Assembly: GCF_041051975.1 (NCBI RefSeq)
Contig: NZ_CP163435.1
Span: forward strand, 310,001 to 374,000
Direction: 5' to 3'
DNA from: Streptomyces sp. R21
GTDB lineage: Bacteria; Actinomycetota; Actinomycetes; Streptomycetales; Streptomycetaceae
Length of the DNA stretch: 64,000 nt
Shown: positions 1 through 8,704 of the stretch, one piece after another
Position numbering within the stretch: position 1 is the first letter of the stretch
Layout of the letters: every line of letters begins with the position of its first letter
Made by a program: the position numbers and the translations under genes
The notes under the pieces: generated by a model
What the model was told of the DNA's origin: nothing
Database searches by the model: none
The model's input: the letters and a program-made list of their open reading frames with translations, nothing else

Positions 1-139
1 GGGTGTACTCCAGCTCCGGGGTGTAGGCCAGGCCGTGCGCCGCGGCGAGGCGGTGCAGCACCGGACTGAAGGTGTCGCTCAGCAGCACGCCGTCGATGTT
101 CACGGCGGCCAGACGCAAAGTGCCCAGCGGGGAAGTCAT
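1..139 (-). CDS. HAD-family phosphatase, N-terminal part (runs off window)
   Basis: Only the first 46 codons are present. They begin at ATG 139, preceded on the minus strand by an AGGAG site about nine bases upstream. The residues LAAVNIDGVLL followed by DTFSPV match the first HAD motif, but the position of the usual nucleophile Asp is Asn (NIDG). HAD phosphatases of this kind are known beside AfsA-type genes (MmfP in the methylenomycin furan cluster is one). With the P450 and AfsA homologue next door, a dephosphorylation step in making a small signalling molecule is a reasonable inference. The rest of the protein lies outside the window. Confidence 0.6.
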   Translation of the reverse strand, partial: MTSPLGTLRLAAVNIDGVLLSDTFSPVLHRLAAAHGLAYTPELEYT

Positions 140-175
140 CACGCGGTACTCCTGTCGCGGTCCGAAACGGGGCTC

Positions 176-302
176 AGGCAGCAGACTCAAACAGCAGACC
201 CAGCCAGCAGACCCAGCCAGCAGCGGCCCAGGCAGCAGGCCCAGCCAGCAGGGGCCGGGCAGCGGGCTCAGGCAGCGGGCTCAGGCAGCGGGGGCCGGGC
301 AG
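176..302. repeat. CAGC-rich imperfect tandem repeats
   Basis: Short imperfect repeats of the type CAGCAGACCCAGC, grading into GGGCAGCGGGCTCAGGCAGC, fill the gap between the HAD gene start and the P450 stop and run into the last P450 codons, which encode a Pro/Ala-rich tail. They look like slippage-generated low-complexity DNA. Confidence 0.6.
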
Positions 303-1545
303 CGGGGCCGGGCGGCGGGTTCAGCAGCGCCCACAGCTTTGTGTGGCCGCTGGAGATGAAGGACTCGAACAGGGCCGGCTCGCCGGCCTGCGCGGCCGGC
401 GCCAGCTGCGGGAAGCGCCCGAACAGCGCCGGCAGCGCGATCGTCGCCTCGCTCATCGCCAGCGCACGGCCCAGGCAGTGATGGACGCCGTGCCCGAACG
501 CGCCGTGCTCGCGGCGGGTGGGCCGGGTGGCGTCGAAGGCGTCCGCGGTGGGCCCGTGCACGGCCTCGTCGCGCCCCGCCGCCACCAGCGACAGCAGGAT
601 CGCCTCGCCCGCGCGGATCGTAGTGCCGCCCACCTCGATGTCCTCCACGGCGAACCGCAGCGGGATGTTGGCCACCGGCGCCTCCCGGCGCAGCGTCTCG
701 TCCACCACCGCCTCCCACGTGATGGCCCCCTCCCGCACCAGCCGGAGCTGGCCGGGATGGGCGAGCAGGGCGTGGATGGCATGGTCGAGAAGGTTGACGG
801 TGGTCTCGTGCCCCGCACCGATGATCAGCAGCAGGGTGTCCACGAGCTCCTTCTCCGAAAGGCCCCGGCCCCGCCCGTCCCGCTCGGCGATCAGGGCACT
901 GGTCAGATCCGCGCCGGGCGCCGCCCGCTTGCCCGCCACCAGCGCGTCCATCAGCCCGTACAGCTCCACCTGGTTGGCCCGCGCCGCCCGCGAACTGGTC
1001 GAGGTGGTGAACAGCACGTCCGTGACCCGGTGCAGGTCACGGGCCTGCGCCCCGTCCAGGCCGAGCATCTGCGACATCACCCGCAGCGGCAGCTCGGCGG
1101 CGAACTGCGCACGCAGGTCCACCGGCCGCCCCGCGGGCCACCGCGCCAGGCCCTCCAGCAGCTCGCCGGTGACCGCCCTGATCCGCGGGGCCAGATCCGC
1201 CACCCGGCGCGCGGTGAACGCCCCCGCCACCAGCCGGCGCAGCCGCCGGTGCTCGGGCCCGTACGCGGTGAGCATGCTGCGCACCGACACCCACATCGCC
1301 AGCGGCCAGCCCTCGTCCACCTCCCCGCTGATCCACGCCGGCCAGTGCCGGTAGGCGTCCTTGGACACCCGCGCATCGGCCATCACCTGCCGGATCAGAC
1401 CGATCCGGTTCACCGACCACGCCGGCACACCCCCCGGCAGCACCACCCGCACCACCCCCCCGAGCCGCCGCAGCCGGGCCGCCTCCCCGTGGAGGTCCCG
1501 GCCCAACGGATCGAGCACCACAGCACCGGTCGGATTCCGCACCAT
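268..1545 (-). CDS. Cytochrome P450
   Basis: A 425-residue soluble bacterial P450. The I-helix motif GAGHETT lies near residue 243, the ExxR motif (ETLR) near 282, and the haem-binding loop FGHGVHHCLG near 350-359 with the Cys ligand near 357. ATG 1545 is chosen because GGGAGG precedes it; the frame stays open further upstream but without homology. It needs an electron-transfer partner, and none is adjacent. It is divergent from the afsA-like gene and shares its operator-rich promoter region, so oxidation of the AfsA-derived signal or its precursor is likely (inference from context). Length and motifs are normal for the family. Confidence 0.93.
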   Translation of the reverse strand: MVRNPTGAVVLDPLGRDLHGEAARLRRLGGVVRVVLPGGVPAWSVNRIGLIRQVMADARVSKDAYRHWPAWISGEVDEGWPLAMWVSVRSMLTAYGPEHRRLRRLVAGAFTARRVADLAPRIRAVTGELLEGLARWPAGRPVDLRAQFAAELPLRVMSQMLGLDGAQARDLHRVTDVLFTTSTSSRAARANQVELYGLMDALVAGKRAAPGADLTSALIAERDGRGRGLSEKELVDTLLLIIGAGHETTVNLLDHAIHALLAHPGQLRLVREGAITWEAVVDETLRREAPVANIPLRFAVEDIEVGGTTIRAGEAILLSLVAAGRDEAVHGPTADAFDATRPTRREHGAFGHGVHHCLGRALAMSEATIALPALFGRFPQLAPAAQAGEPALFESFISSGHTKLWALLNPPPGPAARPPLPEPAA

Positions 1546-1560
1546 GCCTCCCAAGATCCA

Positions 1561-1593
1561 CAAAACAAAACCGCCGGAGAAGTCTGTTTGATC
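1561..1593. promoter_or_regulatory. ARE-like element 1 (upstream of P450)
   Basis: The bases AAAACCGCCGG, four bases, then GTCTGTTTG resemble autoregulatory elements bound by butyrolactone-type TetR receptors. It lies 15-50 bases upstream of the P450 start. The spacer between half-sites differs from the other two copies, so this is the weakest of the three. Confidence 0.4.
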
Positions 1594-1730
1594 CGCCGCC
1601 ACGCCCCGCCCACCGCGGCGACACCAGGCGCTTTTCCGCGCCCACCTGCCGGTAAACCCACACGAAACGGAATCTCCAGTTCGGGCGGCCCGCCGATACT
1701 TGACTGACCCTTTACCTTTGGGTCTCGTAA

Positions 1731-1755
1731 GAAAACCGGTAGGTCCGTATCTTAC
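1731..1755. promoter_or_regulatory. ARE-like element 2 (upstream of afsA homologue)
   Basis: GAAAACCGGTAGGTCCGTAT followed by CTTAC. Its reverse complement begins GTAAGATACGGACC, which closely resembles ScbR/ArpA-type ARE sites. It is about 45 bases upstream of the afsA-like start, where a receptor would block the promoter. No butyrolactone-receptor-type TetR gene is present in the window. Confidence 0.6.
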
Positions 1756-1799
1756 TAGTCGTCGTCGAACATAGCTTCCTTTTTCCCACGGGGGTCTCC

Positions 1800-2745
1800 A
1801 TGAGCCTGCCGACCACTTCACGCGCGATCGGCCTGCCCGCGCTGCCGCGGCTGACCACCACCGTCCCCAAGGAGTACGTCCACCGCGCCAGCCTGGCCGA
1901 GGTCTTCCTCACCGGCTGCACCGCGCGAGGCGGCCTCAGGTACTTGCTCACCGGGCAGTGGCCCCGCGCCCACACGCTCTTCAACAGCACCGACGGAACC
2001 AGCCACGACCCGCTGCAGACCGCCGAGACCTTCCGGCAGACCGGCATCTACCTCGCCCACGCCGAACTCGGCGTCCCCCTCACCCACCGCTTCGTGCTCT
2101 CCGACCTCAGCTACACCACCCGCCCGGAAAACCTCCGCATCACCGGCCGGCCCACCGACTTCGACCTCGAGGCCACCTGCACCGAACTCACCCGCCGCCG
2201 CGAGATGGCCAGCTGGCTGCGCCTGGAACTGTCCATCCGCCGCTCCGGCGCCCTCGTCGCCCGCGGCACCGGCGCCCTGCGCGTCATCGAGCCGGCCGTC
2301 TACCGGCGGCTGCGCGCCTCCCGCACCCCGCCACCCCCGCACCCCTTCGACCTGCGCACCCACCGCACCCCCCTGCCGCCCGCCCGGGTGGGCCGCCAGG
2401 CCGCCGCCGACGTCATGCTCTCCCCCACCGACCACCCCACCCGCTGGCTGCTCACCCCCGACCTGGACCACCCGATCCTGTTCGACCACAGCGACGACCA
2501 CCTGCCCGGCATGGTCCTCCTGGAAGGCGCCCGCCAGGCCGCCACCGCCCTGCTCGCCCCCCGCATCCTCACCCCCGCCGCCGCCAGCACCACCTTCCAC
2601 CGCTACGCCGAACTCGACCGGCCCTGCTGGATCGACGTCCTGGACATCTCCTCCCCCCACACCCCCCGTCACCACCGTCCACGTCGCCGGCCACCAGGAC
2701 GGCCAACGCGTCTTCACCACCACCCTCACCGGACCCACCCACTAA
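1800..2745 (+). CDS. AfsA-family signalling-molecule synthase (frame break near the 3' end)
   Basis: AfsA homologues condense a beta-ketoacyl-ACP with dihydroxyacetone phosphate to start gamma-butyrolactone or butenolide synthesis. The sequence shows two hotdog-type A-factor domains, about residues 20-150 and 185-300, with typical stretches such as PKEYVHR near the start and HDPLQTAETFRQ and LLEGARQAA inside. After DVLDISS the start frame turns into Pro/His-rich nonsense, while the next frame continues with VTTVHVAGHQDGQRVFTTTL and stops at 2745. One extra base in either of two C6 runs (2653-2658 or 2662-2667) explains this. Corrected length is 314 residues, normal for the family. Either a sequencing indel or a real mutation. 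Confidence 0.85.
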
Positions 2746-2825
2746 CCCCACCCACCACCACCCCCGCACCACCCCAGACACCCACACCACCCGCACCACC
2801 CCAGAACACCCCGCGGACACACCCC

Positions 2826-2871
2826 GGCCGGCCCCCGCCGCACCCCGCCCGGGGTGCGGCGGGGGCCGGCC
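2826..2871 (+). terminator. Long perfect hairpin after afsA homologue
   Basis: Perfect 21-base inverted repeat, arms 2826-2846 and 2851-2871, loop GCCC. It begins GGCCGGCCCCCGCCGCACCC on the left. There is no U-tract, as is usual for Streptomyces terminators. It sits 80 bases after the corrected afsA stop. Confidence 0.75.
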
Positions 2872-2910
2872 GTCCACCACCAACCGGCCACCCCACCCCG
2901 CACCCGACCC

Positions 2911-3080
2911 CGCCTTGCACCCCAGCCCCACGCCCGGCATCCCGCCCCACCCCACACCCCGCCCGGCCGACGGCCGGACAACGGCCCCACGCCGGGCACC
3001 CGACGCCGCCTTGCACCCCAGCCCCACGCCCGGCATCCCGCCCCACCCCACACCCCGCCCGGCCGACGGCCGGACAACGG
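2911..3080. repeat. Two identical 74-bp direct repeats
   Basis: Copies at 2911-2984 and 3007-3080, period 96, each starting CGCCTTGCACCCCAGCCCCA and ending CCGGACAACGG. The identity suggests a recent duplication. Confidence 0.85.
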
Positions 3081-3153
3081 CCGGGCAACGGCCCCACGTC
3101 GGGCATCGGACGCCGGACGTGCGGCCCCCGGCTCCGCGTCGCACGTGCGGCCC

Positions 3154-3231
3154 GGGCTCCGCGCCGCACGCCGGGGACCGGGCTCCGCGCCGCACGCCGG
3201 GGACCGGGCTCCGCGTCGCACGCCGGGGACC
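3154..3231. repeat. Three tandem 26-bp repeats
   Basis: Three copies with an exact 26-base period (3154, 3180, 3206); each begins GGGCTCCGCG and ends GCCGGGGACC, with one C/T difference in the third. Related partial units lie just upstream. Confidence 0.85.
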
Positions 3232-3512
3232 GGGCATCGCACGTCCGGCACAACCCCGCATCACACGTCCGCCCCCGGCCCCACGTCCCGCGTCGCCCCC
3301 GACGGCGGCCCCGCACCGCCCCGGCAACCCGCCCGGCCCCGCGTCCCGCCTCGCCCCCGGCCCCGCATCGCGCACCCCGCACCCCGCGCCCGGCCTCCGG
3401 CGTCAGGCCGGGCGCCACGGTCCGGCGCGGTCCGGCGCGGTCCGGCGCGTCGCGGACGGCACTCCCCGCCCGCCCCACCGCTCACACCGTCGGCAGTACA
3501 CCACAACAGTTC

Positions 3513-3536
3513 GGAAACCGGAAGGTCTGTTCTTTT
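3513..3536. promoter_or_regulatory. ARE-like element 3 (upstream of multicopper oxidase)
   Basis: GGAAACCGGAAGGTCTGTTC then TTTT. It shares the core AAACCGGwAGGTCyGT with element 2. It is about 410 bases upstream of the oxidase start. If functional, it would put the oxidase under the same signal-responsive receptor as the afsA homologue. Confidence 0.5.
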
Positions 3537-3945
3537 ACCGGCAGGCACCACCCCGGCCCCGGCCGCGCCGCCCGGGCACCAAAGCCCTCACCGGCGGACG
3601 CCCGCGCCCGCCAGAGGCGTCCGGACGATACCCCCAGCAACCCCGCAGCAACCCAGCAACCCGGGCAGCAACCCGGGCAGCCCGGACGACACCTCCACGA
3701 CGCCATCACGACGCCTCGACAACGCCTCGGCAGCGCCTCGGCAGCGGCTCGGCAGCGGCTCGCGTCCCCGCCGCGGGCGCGGCCCGCGCCGCCAGCGGTG
3801 CCCCGGGCGGCGGGAGGCCGGGGCACCACCCGCCGTGCGGACGCCCGGTCTCCTCCCCACCGCCCCTCGAGCGCCCCCTGCTGAAGTCGGCACCGCCGCG
3901 CCCCCGCCCCCATCCCGGCGCGGCCCGCCGAACGAGGAGAAGGCC

Positions 3946-5455
3946 ATGCCCAACCCGACGCACCCTGCTCAACGCAGCCCTCGCCACCGCCGGCAGCGCC
4001 GCCGTCACCTCAGCCGCCCTCACCCCGCTGCTGCGCCACCGCCAGAGCACCACCCCCGCCCCGGCCGGCCCGGCCGCCGCGCCGGCGACGGCCGTGCAGG
4101 CGGCGCCCGCCCTGCGGGCGGTGTCGGCCGCCGAGAAGTTCCAGCTGCCGCTGCCACTGCCGCAGGTGCTCTCCCCCTACTCCACCGCACACGGCGTCGA
4201 CCGCTACCGCCTCACCACGCGCCCCGCCCGCGCCCAGATCCTGCCCGGCATATGGACCGACGTGCTGACCTACGGCGGACACTTCCCCGGCCCCGTCATC
4301 CGGGCCCGCTCCGGCAGGCCGGTCAGCGTCGAACACCGCAACGCCCTCACCACACCCACCTCAGTGCACCTGCACGGCGCCTCGGTCCCCGCCGACGACG
4401 ACGGCTCCCCCATGGACACCATCGCCCCGGGCGCCACCCGCCGCTACACCTACCCCAACCGCCAGCCACACGCCACACTCTGGTACCACGACCACGCCCA
4501 CCACCTCGAATCCGAACACGTCTACCGCGGACTGTCCGGCACCTACCTGCTCACCGACGCGGACGAAGCAGCCCTGCCGCTGCCCACCGGCCCCTACGAC
4601 ATCCCCCTCGCCATCCGCGACGCCGCCCTCGACACCGACGGCCAACTCCTCTACACCATGGGCGACTTCCAACACCGCACCACCCTGCTCACCAACGGCG
4701 TCGCCTACCCCCGCTTCGACGTCGCCGCCCGCACCTACCGCCTACGCCTGCTCAACACCTCCAACCTCCGCTCACTGCGCCTCCGCCTCGCCGACAGCAC
4801 AGAAATCGTCCAGATCGGCTCCGACGGCGGCCTGCTCCCCCACCCCCACCCCACCGACACCATCACCCTCTCCCCCGGCGAACGCGCCGACACCATCATC
4901 GACTTCTCCCGCTACCCCCTGGGCACCCAACTGGTGTTGGAGAACACCCTCCTGAGCGGCGGGCCCGCCGACCAGCTCGGCCAGGTACTCCGCTTCGACA
5001 TCGTCCGCACCGCCCCCGACCACAACCACATCCCCCCCGTCCTACGCACCCTGCCACCCCTGCCCCACCCCACCACCGAACGCACCATCACCCTCAGCAT
5101 GGACGAAACGGCAACCCCCACCCCCAGGCCTACATCAAACGGCCGCACCTACGACCCCAACCGCATCGACACCCACATCCACCACGGCGCCAGCGAAATC
5201 TGGACCCTCACCAACACCAACAATACGCCCCCCCACAACCTCCACCTCCACCTCGTCCAGTTCCGCATCCTCGAACGCAACGGACAACCCCCCACCACCC
5301 CCGAAACCGGCCTCAAAGACACCGTCAACCTCATGCCCGGCGAAACCGTCAAAATCCAAGCCACCTTCAACACCTACCACGGCACCTACCTCTACCACTG
5401 CCACCTCATCGACCACGCCGCCATGGGCATGATGGCCCAATACAAAATCACCTAA
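3946..5455 (+). CDS. Tat-exported multicopper oxidase (CotA/bilirubin-oxidase-like), frame break at the start
   Basis: The mature part has all four copper motifs: HLHG near residue 141, WYHDHAHH near 179, HNLHLHL near 430 and HCHLIDH...M near 484, giving type 1, 2 and 3 sites. Such enzymes oxidise phenols or metals and reduce oxygen to water, normally outside the membrane. A twin-arginine signal (TRRTLLNAAL, then a hydrophobic stretch) is encoded in the oxidase frame, but the only ATG with a good site (GAGGAGAAGG before 3946) is in another frame. Removing one A near 3952 joins ATG to the signal as MPTRRTLLN, giving about 502 residues. The upstream open frame is not part of the protein. Confidence 0.88.
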
Positions 5456-5992
5456 AAACCACCCACCACCCCCAACCCCAACCCACCCCCAACCCCAACC
5501 CCAACCCCAACGAGAGCAGGATCCCCAGCCCCGACTGCCCCCGCCACCACGACGGATGTCGGCGATAGCGGCGGACAGGAGCCATCCCGCGCCGGACAGC
5601 CCCTGACGCCAATGGGTGAGGCAGGTTGTCTCGGGGGGAGGCGTGATGAGCCGGGGCGGTGCGGCCAAGGCCGGGACAGCGGTCCGGCGGTGGTGCCGCC
5701 CCCGTTGCACAGGCTGCCCGTAAAACGTGGTGCGACGAGGCGGGTCATCGGGATGTCCGAGGGTCAAGGGGACGCCAATTCCCTGCGGTACGGGCGGTGT
5801 TGCGGCGGAAAGCGTTGACATGAACCTGCTTGCGCAGCAGAGTGTCGACGTCCTTCAGCACGTCCTGCACGATGTTCGGTTCGGCCGGGCTCCGCCCGCC
5901 CTCATGGTGCGGACGTGTACGAGGCATGCTCCCGACCCCACTTCGCGACGCACCGATGCCGGACGTGCCCCTTCTGTGAAAGGGAACGGATC
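5456..5992. other. Spacer without a supported gene
   Basis: Begins with a CCCCAA-type tandem repeat (about 5465-5512). A short minus-strand reading around 5800-5900 includes NIVQDVLKDVDTLLRKQ, which looks protein-like but lacks a clear start or partner. I see no RNA gene. The end holds the promoter of the next gene. Confidence 0.5.
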
Positions 5993-7507
5993 ATGTCCCT
6001 GGCATCACTGCTCCGCCGCCTGGCGAGACCCGGCCTGGTGACGGCGGCCCTCGCGGCCGGCGTGCTCGCCCTGTCGACGACCACCGCCAGTGCCGCGCCT
6101 GCCCTCACTCAGATCAGCACCGATCCCTACACCAACTCCACCAGCCAGCACGCCACCGAGGTCGAGCCGGACACCTTCTCGTACGGCTCCACGATCGTTT
6201 CCGCCTTCCAGGTCGGCCGGTTCACCGACGGCGGCTCCTCCAACGTCGGCTTCGCGACCTCCACCGACGGCGGCACCACCTGGACCAAGGGCTTCCTGCC
6301 GGGCATCACCACACAGGCGGGCGGCACCTTCCAGAGGGTCAGCGACCCGTCGGTGGCCTACGACGCCAAGCACAACGCCTGGCTCATCTCCACCATCCCC
6401 ATCACGTCCTCCGTCACCGTGCCCAACGTCTACACCAGCCGCTCGACCGACGGCGGACTGACCTGGAGCAACCCCGTCATCACCGCGACCGGTTCGAGCC
6501 TCGACAAGAACTGGATCGTCTGCGACAACACCGCCACGAGCACCTTCTACGGCAACTGCTACACCGAGTACGACAACAACGGCGACGGCGACCGCATCAA
6601 GATGACCACCTCCTCCAACGGCGGTCTCACCTGGGGTGCTTCGAAGAACACCGGCAACAACGCCACCGGCTTGGGCGGACAGCCCGTCGTCCAGCCGAAC
6701 GGCACCGTGGTGGTCCCGATCGCCAACGCCTCGGAGACCGCGATCCGCGCCTTCACCTCCACCAACGGGGGCAGCTCCTGGACCAACGCCACCACCGTGG
6801 CCACGGTCAGCACGTTCACCGTGCGCGGGAGCCTGCGCAGCGGCCCGCTGCCCTCCGCCGAGATCGACGCCACCGGCAAGGTGTACGTCGTCTGGCAGGA
6901 CTGCCGCTTCCGCGCCAGCGGGGGCTCCTGCACCTCCAACGACATCGTGATGGCGACGACCACCAACGGCACCACCTGGTCGTCGGTGACCCGCATACCG
7001 ATCGACGCGACGACCAGCACCGTCGACCACTTCATCCCCGGCCTTGCCGTCGACCCGGGCACCTCGGGCAGCACCGCGCACCTGGCGCTGACGTACTACT
7101 ACCACCCGGTCGCCAACTGCACCGCTTCCAACTGCCAGTTGGACGTCGGGTACGTCTCCTCGACCAACGGCGGCAGCACCTGGACGGCGCCGACACAGCT
7201 GGCCGGTCCGATGACCCACTCCTGGCTGGCGAGCACCACGCAGGGCACCATGGTCGGCGACTACATCTCCACGTCCTTCTCCGGCGGAACGGCACACCCC
7301 GTCTTCGCCGTTGCCTCGGCCCCCAGCGGATCAGTCTTCAACGAAGCGATGTACACGCCGACTTCGGGTCTCACCGCGGCCGCCGGCACCGCCACCGTCA
7401 CGACCGCCACCGCACGTGACAACGCCTTCTCGGCCCGTCTGGCCGCGATCGCCTACGCACAATGGCTGGCCAACGGCGGCACCGGGGGCGGCGAGGACAG
7501 CCCCTGA
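5993..7507 (+). CDS. Secreted Asp-box (BNR, sialidase-fold) protein
   Basis: A 504-residue protein. ATG 5993 follows AAAGGGA and starts a classic signal peptide with cleavage likely after TASA near residue 35. At least five Asp-box motifs (S/T-x-D/N-G-G-x-x-W: STDGGTTW, STDGGLTW, SSNGGLTW, STNGGSSW, STNGGSTW) are spread along it, which defines a six-bladed beta-propeller of the sialidase fold. The catalytic arginine triad and Tyr of true sialidases could not be placed by eye, so the activity may be glycan binding or another exo-glycosidase. It stands alone. Confidence 0.82.
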   Translation: MSLASLLRRLARPGLVTAALAAGVLALSTTTASAAPALTQISTDPYTNSTSQHATEVEPDTFSYGSTIVSAFQVGRFTDGGSSNVGFATSTDGGTTWTKGFLPGITTQAGGTFQRVSDPSVAYDAKHNAWLISTIPITSSVTVPNVYTSRSTDGGLTWSNPVITATGSSLDKNWIVCDNTATSTFYGNCYTEYDNNGDGDRIKMTTSSNGGLTWGASKNTGNNATGLGGQPVVQPNGTVVVPIANASETAIRAFTSTNGGSSWTNATTVATVSTFTVRGSLRSGPLPSAEIDATGKVYVVWQDCRFRASGGSCTSNDIVMATTTNGTTWSSVTRIPIDATTSTVDHFIPGLAVDPGTSGSTAHLALTYYYHPVANCTASNCQLDVGYVSSTNGGSTWTAPTQLAGPMTHSWLASTTQGTMVGDYISTSFSGGTAHPVFAVASAPSGSVFNEAMYTPTSGLTAAAGTATVTTATARDNAFSARLAAIAYAQWLANGGTGGGEDSP

Positions 7508-7758
7508 CCGACAGCCCCCGATCGCAACAGCCGCCCTGGCAGTTGCCGAGGCGGCTCCACACCACGTCTCCCCGCGCCATGCGTCGCGGAAGATGCGCTG
7601 CAGCCGGTGACGGTGAACGGGCCGACGGTATAGAGGGCCTCGTCGAAGACTTGCCTGTTGCCGCCCGAGCCTCCGGTGCCGACTCATTGCCGCACGATGG
7701 GAGGAGGCGGAACTCGCCGACGCGGAAACTCTCGCCACCGGGACCAGAACCGGTCGGC

Positions 7759-8505
7759 CTACGGAAACCAAGCCCTGTCTCTCCGATCAGGAGGTGAGAG
7801 GAGCAGCAGGGTCCACGGCTGGGTCGGTGCGGGGTGCGAGTACATGTGCGGCGCGGTCTGGGAATGTGTGCAGGTGCGCCACTTGTCGCGACACCCCCCG
7901 CACAGTTCGACGCCGCCGAACTGTCCGGCTGCTTCGGCTCCGTGGGAGGTGCGGTGGCGGCAGTGGGGGCACTTGTCCTGGTCGGGGCGGTTGAGTAGCT
8001 GGGCCATGCCGGGGAACAGGACGCGGTCCTCCTGGGCCAGGGCGGCTGCGTAGCGTTCCTTGTCCGCGGGTGGGGCGGCGTGGGCGTCGATGCGGTACCA
8101 GAGTTTGGTGTTGTGCCGTGCTTGGGTGACCACGTCGGTGGTTTCCGGTTTGCCGACGATGAGGCCGTCTTCTACGAAGCGGTAGCGGCGCATCATCTGG
8201 TGGATCGGTCCGCCGACGAAGCGGGCGAAGTTGACGGCGCAGCGCCCCCGGGTGGTGCGGGCCCAGCGAGCGTCCAGGTTCCACAACGCTTCGCGGTAGG
8301 AGCGGTAGGCGTTCTCGCGGAGTTCGGCGCCGGCGTAGGCGTAGGCGTAGGTGTTGTGGATCTCGCCTTCGGCGCGGTGTTTGTGGAAGGCGACGGCGTC
8401 GTAGAGGACTTCGCCGATCTCGGTGAGCAGGCGGTTCTCGTCCTCGGTGAGATGGGCGTCGTCGTCGTTGCAGGCGATGGCGGCGGCGACGTAGAAGCGG
8501 AACAT
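7759..8505 (-). CDS. Hypothetical protein with C-terminal zinc ribbon
   Basis: A 248-residue protein I do not recognise. It opens with an acidic helical segment (ACNDDDAHLTEDENRLLTEI). The middle is rich in His/Tyr/Arg. Near residue 180 it has CPHC and about 25 residues later CGGC, a plausible four-Cys zinc ribbon. The tail is Pro/Arg-rich. A short gene (8520-8639) ends 14 bases upstream in the same direction, so the two may be co-transcribed. No function is offered. Confidence 0.55.
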   Translation of the reverse strand: MFRFYVAAAIACNDDDAHLTEDENRLLTEIGEVLYDAVAFHKHRAEGEIHNTYAYAYAGAELRENAYRSYREALWNLDARWARTTRGRCAVNFARFVGGPIHQMMRRYRFVEDGLIVGKPETTDVVTQARHNTKLWYRIDAHAAPPADKERYAAALAQEDRVLFPGMAQLLNRPDQDKCPHCRHRTSHGAEAAGQFGGVELCGGCRDKWRTCTHSQTAPHMYSHPAPTQPWTLLLLSPPDRRDRAWFP

Positions 8506-8519
8506 GCCGTCGCAGTCCC

Positions 8520-8639
8520 TCAGGCGGCCTGGGGGAAGTGGGCGAGTGCGTCGACGTAGCGGCGCATGAGTTCGGTGTCGCGTCGCCCGGTCGACTTCTC
8601 GGTCATCATCAGCAGGGGCGTCCGGTACTCGCGGGCCAT
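8520..8639 (-). CDS. Small hypothetical protein (39 aa)
   Basis: Starts ATG 8639 (GTG at 8651 or 8660 also possible) and ends at 8520, reading MAREYRTPLLMMTEKSTGRR and then DTELMRRYVDALAHFPQAA. The predicted helical tail and the 14-base gap to the next gene make it plausible. It is too short for a confident call. Confidence 0.35.
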   Translation of the reverse strand: MAREYRTPLLMMTEKSTGRRDTELMRRYVDALAHFPQAA

Positions 8640-8704
8640 GGGCTCGCGCACGTGGCCCACGACGGCTTCGCGCTGGCGCGCGTGTTGGCGTAGCTCCCGG
8701 CCGC

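Larger units (their letters stand above)
2746..3945. other. 1.2-kb spacer without a recognisable gene
   Basis: All three plus frames stay open over long stretches only because stops are rare at this base composition. The translations are Pro/Arg/His-rich and match nothing I recognise. The stretch holds the hairpin at 2826-2871, two kinds of tandem repeat, an ARE-like site at 3513-3536, and smaller repeats of CAACCCGGGCAG near 3645-3685 and GCCTCGGCAGCG near 3720-3762. Confidence 0.6.

Noticed and set aside
2911..3231. CRISPR array
   Set aside because: The repeats are tandem or only two in number, with no unique spacers of constant length and no cas genes.
1958..5455. A very long open frame covering the afsA tail, the spacer and the oxidase
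   Set aside because: Only the last 500 codons make protein sense; the rest is Arg/Pro/His-rich and open because stops are rare at this base composition.
5745..5927. Small gene in the spacer before the Asp-box protein
   Set aside because: A short stretch looks helical, but there is no good start, partner or conserved motif.
6005..7297. 430-codon frame antisense to the Asp-box protein
   Set aside because: Gly/Val/Arg-rich shadow of a gene with a clear signal peptide and repeated motifs on the plus strand.
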